Below, piece by piece: positions 1 through 6,413 of a DNA stretch of 8,507 nucleotides. The first letter of the stretch is position 1; the number at the start of each line of letters is the position of its first letter. The DNA is taken from positions 1-8,507 of the forward strand of contig CAYQXO010000113.1 of assembly GCA_964421495.1 (NCBI GenBank), given 5' to 3'. The DNA is from CAJXOW01 sp964421495. GTDB taxonomy: Bacteria; Bacteroidota; Rhodothermia; Balneolales; Balneolaceae. Below the pieces are notes generated by a model. The model made no database searches and was not told where the DNA came from. It was given only the letters and a program-made list of their open reading frames with translations. The position numbers and the translations under genes are program-made.

Positions 1-31
1 AACGTATCATTCCGATTTTGAGAGGTTATGC

Positions 32-445
32 TTATAGCAATTTTTTGCATTCTTTCTCCAAAATGCCGGAGACGAGCTCGGGGGTGTTTTCTTTGTTGAA
101 AAAGGGTTCTATATCGATGGGAGTGGGATAAGGAGGGTACGGTAGTTCTGTAAAGGGGATTCCGTAGTAAATGGCTTCAAGCTGGGTGAGTATGCATGCG
201 GTGGCGCACATGGGACAGGGTTCGGTGGTCGTGTAGAGGCAGTATCCCTCGAAGGTTTTTTCGTGGGTTATCTTACCGAGTTCACGCAGGGCCTGCATGA
301 TGGCGTGGCCGGTCGGGTCGTAGTGGCCGGGCGAGGCATCGGAGGTTGCAACGGCTACCTGGTCGCCCATGGCAAGCACGGCACCATAGAGGGAATGGTG
401 TTTTTTGGCCTCTTCGATGGCCAGTTTCATGTGATTTTCAAACAT
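32..445 (-). CDS. CDA-fold nucleoside deaminase-like protein lacking the catalytic Glu
   Basis: A 137-residue protein of the zinc-dependent cytidine/guanine/tRNA-adenosine deaminase superfamily, probably cytoplasmic since no signal peptide is visible. The zinc site is recognisable: DPTGHA with His47, and TEPCPMC with Cys77 and Cys80. In active members the His motif reads HAE or CAE, and the Glu shuttles protons during hydrolytic deamination. Here it reads HAIM, with Ile49 encoded by ATC at 299-301. The rest of the fold looks intact, so this is either a non-hydrolytic family member or a degenerate enzyme. The substrate cannot be named. The C-terminal part (about residues 97-137, with a run of Pro and Tyr) is not a part I recognise. 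The ATG at 443-445 starts MFENHMKLAIEEA; Met6 is an alternative start. It begins 16 bp after the stop of the upstream peptidase gene on the same strand, so the two are probably co-transcribed. No clear Shine-Dalgarno sequence is present. Confidence 0.85.
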   Translation of the reverse strand: MFENHMKLAIEEAKKHHSLYGAVLAMGDQVAVATSDASPGHYDPTGHAIMQALRELGKITHEKTFEGYCLYTTTEPCPMCATACILTQLEAIYYGIPFTELPYPPYPTPIDIEPFFNKENTPELVSGILEKECKKLL

Positions 446-461
446 TGGTCTTTTTTGTCCG

Positions 462-2744
462 TCAGTTTATGCCCAGATTCAAGCCGAGGTAGCGGTTTAA
501 ATGTTTGGTATATGTTTCGTACAGCAAGTAGTAACTGGTGCGGTTGTAGGATACGCCGTGGGCGCCGGGTGGATAAATGCGCAGATCGGCGTCGATGCCG
601 GCGTCGGTCAGTGCCTTGACGAATTGGAAGGTGTTGCGAACATGAACGTTTTCGTCTTTGGCGGAGTGTGCCAGGAATATCTGACCTTTTAGACTGTCGG
701 CATGGGTCGTGGATGCACTCTGGAGATATCCTTCCTTGTTATTGGATAGCAGTCCCATATAGCGTTCGGTGTAAATCGAATCATAGAGCCGCCAGTCGGT
801 GACGGGGGCGCCCACCAATCCGGCTTCAAATACGTCGGGGTGGGTGGACATGGCGTAGGTGACCATATAGCCGCCGTAGCTGTGGCCCCGGATTACCGTT
901 TTGTCGGCGTCGATCCACGATTTTTCGCTTAAGTGCTCGGCGAGGGCTACAAAATCGTGGGCCTCCCATTTTCCGAGCTGCTTGTACACAATCTTTTCAA
1001 AATCGCGTCCGTATCCTCCGCTGCCCCGGTTATTGATGCCGGCAACTACGAAGCCTTCCTGCACCAGGGAGTGGATCCAGGGAGAGGTATGGAAACTATT
1101 CTCCACCTTCTGGTGACCCGGTCCGCCGTAAACGTTCAGAAAGAGCGGATGTTTTTTGGTTGAGTCGAAATTGGGCGGCTTGATGATTTGCGCGTCTAAT
1201 TGCTGTCCGTCGTCCGTTTCGAAACTGAATAGTTCTTTGTGAGCATAGAAGTGCTCGTCGATGAATTCGGATACCTGTTGGTTGTTTACGAGTTTTTTCA
1301 GCATTTCGCCGTCCGAATTCCAAAGTTCGACCTGTCGTGGAGTCGTGGTGTTGGAGTAGCGGTCAATATAGTATTGGGTGTTGGGTGACAAGTCGATGCT
1401 GTGACTTCCCGCTTTCCGGGTGTGTTGTTGCAGGCCGCTGCCGTCAAAGTTGATGGAATAGAGGTGCCGCTCCAGCGGAGATTTCCGGGTCGAATTGAAA
1501 AAGATGGTGTTGGTGGAGGGATCCACTTCGTGGACTTTGGTCACCTCCCACTTGCCGTCGGTTACTTTGTTGATCAGATCGCCGTTGTAGTCATATCGAT
1601 AGAGGTGGGTCCATCCGTTGCGGTCGGACATCCAGAAGAACTGTTCCTTGTCTTTGGGGAATATGAATAAGTGGTCGATGTTATTGAAAAACGCGTATAT
1701 ATCGACCCATCCGTCCGTACGCTTTTCTTCCATGACCAGCCGGCTGTCGCCCGAGTTGATATCGGAGAAAAACAGTCTCATGTGTCGCTGCGCCCGGTTC
1801 AAATGCACAACACCCAGTTTTTCGGGGTTACTGGTCCAGTAAATACGGGGGATGTACCCTTTGGTCCCATCCACGTCCATCCATTCGAGATCACCGTTGT
1901 TGACGTTAATCACCCCGATACGAACATCCGGGTTTGTATCACCTACTTGCGGATAGGGGATTTTTTCGTATTTGATATGGGTTCCCTGGTAGTCCGTCAT
2001 TTTAAATATGGGCACTTCGCTCTCGTCGGTCCGCCAGAAGGCGATGTGCTTGCTGTCGGGTGACCATTGCCAGGCCTGGGCCAGGCCGAATTCTTCTTCA
2101 TACACCCAGCCGAACCGGCCGTTATAGATATTTTCGCCGGAGCTGTTGGTCAGCTGAGTCTCCTCCCCGTCACCCAGGTTATAGACGAACATCTCGGCAT
2201 CGCGTTCATAAGCCACTTTGCTGCCGTCGGGGGCGAGCTCTGCCGTGCGGGCATCTTCCACGACGAGACGCAGGGACTCGTCGTCAAGCGAATACAGGTA
2301 GTAATCGGAGATTCCGGATCTGCGATACACGGGGCGAAAATTGGATCGAAAAAGGATGTGCTCGGAATCCTTCGACCACTGGAAGGACCGATAGGTAAAG
2401 GCGCTGTCAGAGTCGGGAAACGTGACATCATGGGTGGTAAATATGCGCTCTTTTTCGTCGGTCGAGGGATCGTACGCCCAGATTTCCTTGCTGTCGTTAT
2501 CGCTGTTCCGGTCGGTATAGGAATAGCGATCGCCTCCCTCAATCCAGTTGACATTGCTGGGACCGCCGTCGCCGTTCAGCTTGCCGCGTGACTGCAGGGC
2601 ATCCTTCACGTTTTTATATTGTTCTTTTTGCGAGTCCGAATCCTGGGCCCGGAGATGTTGTCCAGACCAGGCGGTGGCTGTGATTAGAAGACTAAGTGAC
2701 AAAAAGGTGATGCGATATAGACCGGAGGCAGCTAATTGTTTCAT
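462..2744 (-). CDS. Exported S9B dipeptidyl peptidase IV-like serine peptidase
   Basis: A 760-residue prolyl-oligopeptidase-family peptidase of the DPP IV type, expected to remove N-terminal dipeptides (typically Xaa-Pro or Xaa-Ala) from peptides in the periplasm or at the cell surface. The first 33 residues look like a signal peptide: a basic start, a hydrophobic core FLSLSLLITATAW, and a possible cut at LRA/QDS. Residues of about 60-490 form the beta-propeller domain, including the family hallmark WVYEEE (213-218) whose double Glu binds the substrate amino terminus, and LNRAQ (315-319). The C-terminal alpha/beta hydrolase domain holds VYGGPG with Tyr539 (oxyanion hole), NNRGSGGYG (571-579), the nucleophile Ser622 in GHSYGGY, Asp697 with Asn699 in SAKDENVH, and His729 in PPGAHG. 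All catalytic residues are present and the length is normal for the family, so it should be active. The ATG at 2742-2744 is chosen because it gives a complete signal peptide. It is followed at 16 bp by the deaminase-like gene. Confidence 0.95.
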   Translation of the reverse strand: MKQLAASGLYRITFLSLSLLITATAWSGQHLRAQDSDSQKEQYKNVKDALQSRGKLNGDGGPSNVNWIEGGDRYSYTDRNSDNDSKEIWAYDPSTDEKERIFTTHDVTFPDSDSAFTYRSFQWSKDSEHILFRSNFRPVYRRSGISDYYLYSLDDESLRLVVEDARTAELAPDGSKVAYERDAEMFVYNLGDGEETQLTNSSGENIYNGRFGWVYEEEFGLAQAWQWSPDSKHIAFWRTDESEVPIFKMTDYQGTHIKYEKIPYPQVGDTNPDVRIGVINVNNGDLEWMDVDGTKGYIPRIYWTSNPEKLGVVHLNRAQRHMRLFFSDINSGDSRLVMEEKRTDGWVDIYAFFNNIDHLFIFPKDKEQFFWMSDRNGWTHLYRYDYNGDLINKVTDGKWEVTKVHEVDPSTNTIFFNSTRKSPLERHLYSINFDGSGLQQHTRKAGSHSIDLSPNTQYYIDRYSNTTTPRQVELWNSDGEMLKKLVNNQQVSEFIDEHFYAHKELFSFETDDGQQLDAQIIKPPNFDSTKKHPLFLNVYGGPGHQKVENSFHTSPWIHSLVQEGFVVAGINNRGSGGYGRDFEKIVYKQLGKWEAHDFVALAEHLSEKSWIDADKTVIRGHSYGGYMVTYAMSTHPDVFEAGLVGAPVTDWRLYDSIYTERYMGLLSNNKEGYLQSASTTHADSLKGQIFLAHSAKDENVHVRNTFQFVKALTDAGIDADLRIYPPGAHGVSYNRTSYYLLYETYTKHLNRYLGLNLGIN

Positions 2745-2972
2745 CTTTACGTTACTGGTTTTAAGAGAGTATAAATTAAAAAGATGCTGAAAATAGTGAT
2801 ACTGTTTCTTATGGATAATAAAAGATATCCGTCTATTTCGCTAACCGGGTTATGCCTGAGGATGTCCAGAGTCATTCTGTTTTGGAAAATGAAGTGTAAA
2901 TTGCCTTCAAAAAATAGGCAAAGAACAAAAGCTGTATAGTTAGCTGAATATAGCTTGCCGTCTGCTCTTCGT

Positions 2973-2988
2973 GTTAACCGGTTAACCG
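2973..2988. promoter_or_regulatory. Tandem 8-bp repeat / palindrome, candidate operator
   Basis: GTTAACCG occurs twice in a row, and the first 14 bases, GTTAACCGGTTAAC, form a perfect palindrome. The last ten, CGGTTAACCG, form a second overlapping one. A central CG flanked by an AT-rich inverted repeat resembles operators of LacI/GalR-family regulators. It lies about 230 bp upstream of the peptidase start, which is far for a simple repressor site. No regulator gene is in the window. The assignment as an operator is inference. Confidence 0.35.
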
Positions 2989-3126
2989 CATCTGAATGCG
3001 TTAAATTTGAATAACAGGCTACGTAATATTATTCGTTCAAATCTTTCCCGCCCCCTCTTGAATTGGGTTATCTCATAAGGCTGCGGTTCTATAGTAATCG
3101 GTTGTTATCTCCTAACCTGCATTTTC

Positions 3127-3207
3127 CGAACACCGGAAGTGCACCGAACGGAGCGATTCTCACGTAATGCTACGAGTGCCGCGATTCCCGCGTAAGCGAA
3201 ATCCGGG
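3127..3207. repeat. REP-like GC-rich extragenic repeat patch
   Basis: A GC-rich block inside an otherwise AT-rich spacer. It contains two diverged direct copies of an 18-mer (GCGATTCTCACGTAATGC and GCGATTCCCGCGTAAGCG, 13 of 18 identical), a hairpin CTCACGTA-ATGC-TACGAGTG with 6 of 8 pairs, and an imperfect palindrome GATTCCCGC...GCGAAATC. The form resembles extragenic palindromic repeats found in many bacterial genomes. It abuts the long palindrome that starts at 3208. Whether it is repeated elsewhere in the genome cannot be seen here. Confidence 0.4.
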
Positions 3208-3376
3208 CTAGGAGACTGTCGGACTTTCGCGAATCTACTGCAAAAAAGCCGGATTTGGGTATCTTTTGGCCGATTTTTCGTTAAATAGATCCACTATTTT
3301 ACCTCAAAATCGGCCAAAACCTACCTCAAACCGGACTTTCTTTCGTTACGATCCGGAAAGTCCGACAGTCTCCTAG
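3208..3376. repeat. 169-nt end-to-end palindromic element (MITE-like or large terminator)
   Basis: The arms 3208-3228 and 3356-3376 are perfect 21-bp inverted repeats containing GAGACTGTCGGACTTTC, with CTAG at each outer end. The complementarity continues inward: CCGG followed by related TTTGG/TTTGAGG tracts, then TTTTGGCCGATTTT against AAAATCGGCCAAAA, then a tip AAATAG-ATCCA-CTATTT at 3283-3299. The whole element thus folds on itself with a 5-nt loop. The rightmost CTAG includes the TAG stop of the mutase gene (3373-3375). Two readings fit: a MITE or IS-end remnant with CTAG as a 4-bp target duplication, or an oversized transcription terminator downstream of the mutase. It encodes no protein. 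Confidence 0.75.
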
Positions 3377-4800
3377 GAAGTCGCTTTAAGTATCTCCGGA
3401 TCGTCCACTTTTTCCGAGGCGCTCTCCACCAGGTCCACCGCTTGCTGCTGGGTGCCGGCTTCCGAGTAGATGCGGAGGACCGGTTCGGTTCCCGAGGGAC
3501 GCACCAGCAGCCATGAGCCGTCTTCCAGGTGATGTTTGGTGCCGTCGATGAATTCCCGGTCGACCACCTTTTGACCGGCAATTTCGGTCAGCTTTCCGTT
3601 TTCGCAATAGCGGACCATAGCCGATTTTTTCTCGTCGGACGTATGCAAATCATTGCGATAGAAGTAGTGTTCGCCGAACTCCCGGTTGAGCTCCTGAACC
3701 AGGTTGGAAAGCGGCTTGTCGGTTTTTACGATCATCTCCATGATCAGCAGCCCGATAAAAATACCGTCCCGCTCCGGAATATGTCCCTTGACCGCAAGTC
3801 CGCCGGACTCCTCGCCGCCCACCAGCACATCCTGGTCGATCATTTTTTCGGCAATATATTTGAAGCCGATCGGGGTGGTTTCGATAGGCAGCTCATATTT
3901 TTTAGCCTGTTTGTCAAGCATCGTCGTAGTGGAAAAGGTTTTGATGATCGACCCTTTCATGCCCTTGTTCTGACTCAGGTACTTGGTCAGCAGGGAAAGC
4001 AGTTGATGGGAATTTACGAACTGCCCCCGTTCGTCGAACATTCCGATACGGTCCGCATCGCCGTCGTTGGCGATTCCGACGTCGCAATTTTCGTCAAGAA
4101 TAATATCAGAAAGCCCCCCCAGGTTTTTTTCGATCGGTTCGGGTGCCTGGCCGTGAAATCCGGGGTTGAATTCGGAGTGAAGCTCCACGACCTGGTGATC
4201 CCCCAGTAATTTTTTGATCAGTCCCTGTCCGGCCCCGTACATCGGATCATGGGCGACCTTCAAGTTGCTTTCCCGGATGGAGACCAGGTCGATATGAGAT
4301 TTTACGATTTGCAGGTAGCGGTCATTCAATGCAAGATCCTCGATCAGACCCTCTGATTGATAATCTTCGTAGGGTCGCAGGTCCAGCTGTCCCTCCACCA
4401 GATCGAGTTGCTTTTCCACCTCGTCAATTTGGGCCGGAGTAGCCGGTCCGCCAAAAGGCGCCTTGATTTTAAATCCGTTGTACTCGGGCGGATTATGGCT
4501 CGCCGTGATGACAATGCCAATAGCGTCAAAGTGCTTGGAAGCCCAGCTTACGGCCGGGGTGGGAGAAATGCTGTCGGCGAGGCGAACTTTTAATCCCATT
4601 TCCGCAAATATGCGGGCAGCATGCTTTGCGAACGCCCGTCCCTGGAACCGGCCGTCGTAGCCTATGACGATGCCCTGGTCGGTAATACCGCTTTCGCGGA
4701 TCCAACGTCCCGTAGCCTCCGCTACGCGGGCGAGGTTGTCAAATGTGTAATCGTTGGCGATAATCGCACGCCATCCATCCGTGCCGAACTTGATGCTCAT
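3373..4800 (-). CDS. Phosphoglucomutase/phosphomannomutase (alpha-D-phosphohexomutase family)
   Basis: A 475-residue cytoplasmic enzyme that interconverts hexose-1-phosphate and hexose-6-phosphate (glucose and/or mannose), linking sugar catabolism to nucleotide-sugar and polysaccharide synthesis. All four active-site loops are present in order. GTDGWR (6-11) is at the start. The phosphoserine loop is TASHNPP with Ser101. The Mg-binding loop is DGDADR with Asp246, Asp248 and Asp250. The sugar-binding loop is GGEESGG (328-334), and the phosphate-binding loop is RPSGTEP (434-440). The length is normal for this group of COG1109-type enzymes. Sequence alone does not settle glucose against mannose preference, so no symbol is given. 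The ATG at 4798-4800 starts exactly at the family N-terminus (MSIKFGTDGWRA). The gene is divergent from the porin gene across 272 bp. Its TAG stop lies within the outer CTAG of the long palindrome 3208-3376. Confidence 0.96.
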   Translation of the reverse strand: MSIKFGTDGWRAIIANDYTFDNLARVAEATGRWIRESGITDQGIVIGYDGRFQGRAFAKHAARIFAEMGLKVRLADSISPTPAVSWASKHFDAIGIVITASHNPPEYNGFKIKAPFGGPATPAQIDEVEKQLDLVEGQLDLRPYEDYQSEGLIEDLALNDRYLQIVKSHIDLVSIRESNLKVAHDPMYGAGQGLIKKLLGDHQVVELHSEFNPGFHGQAPEPIEKNLGGLSDIILDENCDVGIANDGDADRIGMFDERGQFVNSHQLLSLLTKYLSQNKGMKGSIIKTFSTTTMLDKQAKKYELPIETTPIGFKYIAEKMIDQDVLVGGEESGGLAVKGHIPERDGIFIGLLIMEMIVKTDKPLSNLVQELNREFGEHYFYRNDLHTSDEKKSAMVRYCENGKLTEIAGQKVVDREFIDGTKHHLEDGSWLLVRPSGTEPVLRIYSEAGTQQQAVDLVESASEKVDDPEILKATS

Positions 4801-4831
4801 GTGAAGTAGATTTTATCAGTGATATTAACGG

Positions 4832-4857
4832 ACCTTTCAAATTATACACCGAAAGGT
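4832..4857. promoter_or_regulatory. 7-bp inverted repeat flanking a mutase promoter-like box
   Basis: ACCTTTC (4832-4838) and GAAAGGT (4851-4857) form a perfect inverted repeat with a 12-bp spacer. On the minus strand the spacer and left arm hold TATAATTTG (4838-4846), the best -10-like box upstream of the mutase, about 38 bp from its ATG. I did not find a well-spaced -35/-33 partner. A repressor bound here would cover the promoter. This is an inference from position and symmetry. Confidence 0.35.
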
Positions 4858-4926
4858 AAGGTTCTGATCTTAATCAAAAAAGAAGCCTTTTTCGATTTGT
4901 ACTAAAGAGCTTCATGATTTTAAAAA

Positions 4927-4954
4927 TGTACGATGGACTTCTACCCCTCGTACA
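4927..4954. promoter_or_regulatory. 7-bp inverted repeat in the divergent intergenic region
   Basis: TGTACGA (4927-4933) and TCGTACA (4948-4954) are perfect inverted repeats whose centres are 21 bp apart, i.e. two helical turns. That geometry suits a dimeric DNA-binding protein on one DNA face. It lies near the middle of the region between the mutase and the porin, so it could serve either gene. No regulator is encoded nearby. Confidence 0.3.
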
Positions 4955-5005
4955 CCCATAGATTACAGAATACAAATGTAAAAATAAATGGTAGACTGCG
5001 ATCCG

Positions 5006-5039
5006 TTTGCTTCCTATTGTTTTTTTGCACATAATTTAG
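5006..5039 (+). promoter_or_regulatory. Candidate Bacteroidota-type promoter for the porin gene
   Basis: TTTG (5006-5009) and TAATTTAG (5032-5039) are 22 bp apart. They resemble the -33 TTTG and -7 TAnnTTTG boxes known for Bacteroidota, the second with one mismatch. The predicted start of transcription would be near 5046, leaving a leader of about 27 nt before the porin ATG. The match is imperfect, so it is tentative. Confidence 0.35.
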
Positions 5040-5054
5040 ACAAGGCTAAATTAT
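5031..5054. promoter_or_regulatory. 9-bp perfect inverted repeat over the porin promoter/leader, candidate operator
   Basis: ATAATTTAG (5031-5039), a 6-bp spacer ACAAGG, and CTAAATTAT (5046-5054) form a perfect 24-bp dyad. It overlaps the candidate -7 box and ends 18 bp before the porin ATG, a classical repressor position. As RNA it could also fold into an AT-rich hairpin in the leader. Sugar-responsive control of the porin would make sense but is not shown. Confidence 0.45.
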
Positions 5055-5072
5055 AAATTATTCAAGTAAAAT

Positions 5073-6413
5073 ATGTTTACGCTTAGCCGGCATATCGTGG
5101 GTTCAGGACAATTATTGATCGTTGGAGTGATAGTATTATTCCACCTGAATGTTCGTGGTCAGGACTCGCATGCGTGGTATAATCAGGTTTTTGCGGAGGT
5201 TGTGGAGGATACTCTGTCTCAGAAGGTGCCAGCGAATGACGGGGTCGGTGCCGTCCTGGATGCCGAAATTACGTACAAGGGCGAGCTGTGGAGTAATGCG
5301 GTCGGGGGACGCCAAACGGGGTGGGCCTACATGGATAATTTCGATCTGGTAGTGAATTACAGCCCGCATTTTCTGCCCTGGCAGGGAGCCCGGTTCACCG
5401 CCTATATGGTGGGAAACCAAGGGACGAGCATATCTGCATTGGCGGGGGATGCCCAGGGTATTAGCAATATCGAGGCCGTGAATTCATGGCGACTGTTCGA
5501 GGGATTGTATTTTCAGCGGCTGGCGGCGCTGAATACCTCGCTCGCGGTGGGTGTCTATGATGTGAACGCCGAATTCGATCTGATTCCGGCCGGGGATTTC
5601 TTCATTAACAGTTCGCACGGAATCGGGGCGGGTTTTGGAATGAGTGGGATCGCGGGACCCTCCACGTTTCCTGTCACCAGCCTGGCGTTCAGGACGCGAA
5701 CCAAACTATTCCCCGGCACGGTTTTGAAAGCGGCCGTAGTGGATGGCGTCCCCTCACATCCCGACAGCCCGAGAGGCACGCGCGTTCGACTGGACAGAGA
5801 AGAGGGCGCCCTGGCGACGGCCGAATTCTCAATCTATGGAGCCCAGGCTTCCCGTGGCACGTCCGACGGAGACTTTTTGTTGTCGAGGGCCATCGAAACA
5901 GAGCCCGGTTTTAAAGTTGCCCTGGGCGGATGGCTGTATACTGAAAAGAGGACAGGTTTCCGGCAGCACCCGAAGGTCGCGCCGGCTAAGTACAGGGAAC
6001 GAGGCATTTATGCACTGGCCAATCTCCCCTTGCACGAGACGAAGTCCGGCGAACCCCGCATTTCGGCCTTTGTACGAGTAGGAATCAACCAGGGAAACGT
6101 CAACCGTTTTTCCCGTTATTACGGGTCGGGATTGCTGTTCCGGGGACTCATTCCGGGTCGCCAGCAGGATAAAACGGGCATTGCCGTCGCCACGGCTGTA
6201 AACAGCATCCAGTATCGAAAACAGCAGCAACGGGCCGGCATCTCAACGGCCCCGGCGGAGATAAATGTCGAACTTTCCCATCAATTCGAGGTATATGAGT
6301 GGCTTCAACTCCAGCTGGATGCCCAGTATATCCGCCATCCAAATGCGTTGAGAGACCGGGACGACGCCCTCGTTGTCGGAAGCCGGATAACCCTTAACTT
6401 GAGGACACCGTAA
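5073..6413 (+). CDS. OprB-family carbohydrate-selective porin
   Basis: A 446-residue outer-membrane beta-barrel protein of the OprB carbohydrate porin family, which lets mono- and oligosaccharides diffuse into the periplasm. Residues 1-29 form a signal peptide (hydrophobic LLIVGVIVLFHLNV, likely cut at VRG/QDS). The mature part shows family landmarks: ELWSNAVGG (71-79), alternating strand patterns such as DNFDLVVNYSPHF (88-100), the segment DAQGISNIEAVNSWRLFEG (126-144), VGVYDVNAEFD followed by FFINSSHG (176-183), and the C-terminal EVYEWLQLQLDAQYIRHPN (406-424) before the last strand. The protein ends LNLRTP rather than in the usual terminal aromatic residue, which is a small oddity for a barrel protein. 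The ATG is the one that yields a complete signal peptide; the region before it (AAGTAAAAT) has no strong ribosome site. It is divergent from a phosphohexomutase, fitting a sugar-uptake role, and convergent with lgt. Its TAA stop (6411-6413) lies inside the inverted repeat that follows. Confidence 0.87.
   Translation: MFTLSRHIVGSGQLLIVGVIVLFHLNVRGQDSHAWYNQVFAEVVEDTLSQKVPANDGVGAVLDAEITYKGELWSNAVGGRQTGWAYMDNFDLVVNYSPHFLPWQGARFTAYMVGNQGTSISALAGDAQGISNIEAVNSWRLFEGLYFQRLAALNTSLAVGVYDVNAEFDLIPAGDFFINSSHGIGAGFGMSGIAGPSTFPVTSLAFRTRTKLFPGTVLKAAVVDGVPSHPDSPRGTRVRLDREEGALATAEFSIYGAQASRGTSDGDFLLSRAIETEPGFKVALGGWLYTEKRTGFRQHPKVAPAKYRERGIYALANLPLHETKSGEPRISAFVRVGINQGNVNRFSRYYGSGLLFRGLIPGRQQDKTGIAVATAVNSIQYRKQQQRAGISTAPAEINVELSHQFEVYEWLQLQLDAQYIRHPNALRDRDDALVVGSRITLNLRTP

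Larger units (their letters stand above)
2745..3207. other. Intergenic spacer between mutase and peptidase genes, left part
   Basis: No coding region is supported here. Both flanking genes run on the minus strand, so the leader and promoter of the peptidase gene should lie in it. I could not place a convincing promoter: TATACT on the minus strand about 25 bp from the ATG resembles a -10 box but has no good partner. Visible structure: the tandem/palindromic site at 2973-2988; a small hairpin CGCAT-CTGA-ATGCG at 2987-3000; an imperfect inverted repeat with arms 3005-3014 and 3029-3042 (ATTTGAATAA against ATTTGAACGAATAA); and a GC-rich repeated patch from about 3127. The rest is AT-rich and featureless. 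Confidence 0.6.

Noticed and set aside
263..619. A plus-strand open frame spanning the deaminase/peptidase junction
   Set aside because: It overlaps two well-supported minus-strand genes and encodes a low-complexity Arg/Gly-rich product.
2067..2591. A 174-codon plus-strand open frame, and a similar one at 1671-2063
   Set aside because: Both are antisense to the peptidase beta-propeller domain and show only frame-shadow composition.
3208..3376. A CRISPR repeat or structured RNA gene such as a tRNA or riboswitch
   Set aside because: There are no regularly spaced direct repeats, and the structure is one simple long hairpin with no tRNA or riboswitch landmarks.
3529..4209. A 226-codon open frame on the plus strand
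   Set aside because: It is wholly antisense to the phosphohexomutase, whose four catalytic loops are intact in the other frame. The translated product has no recognisable motif.
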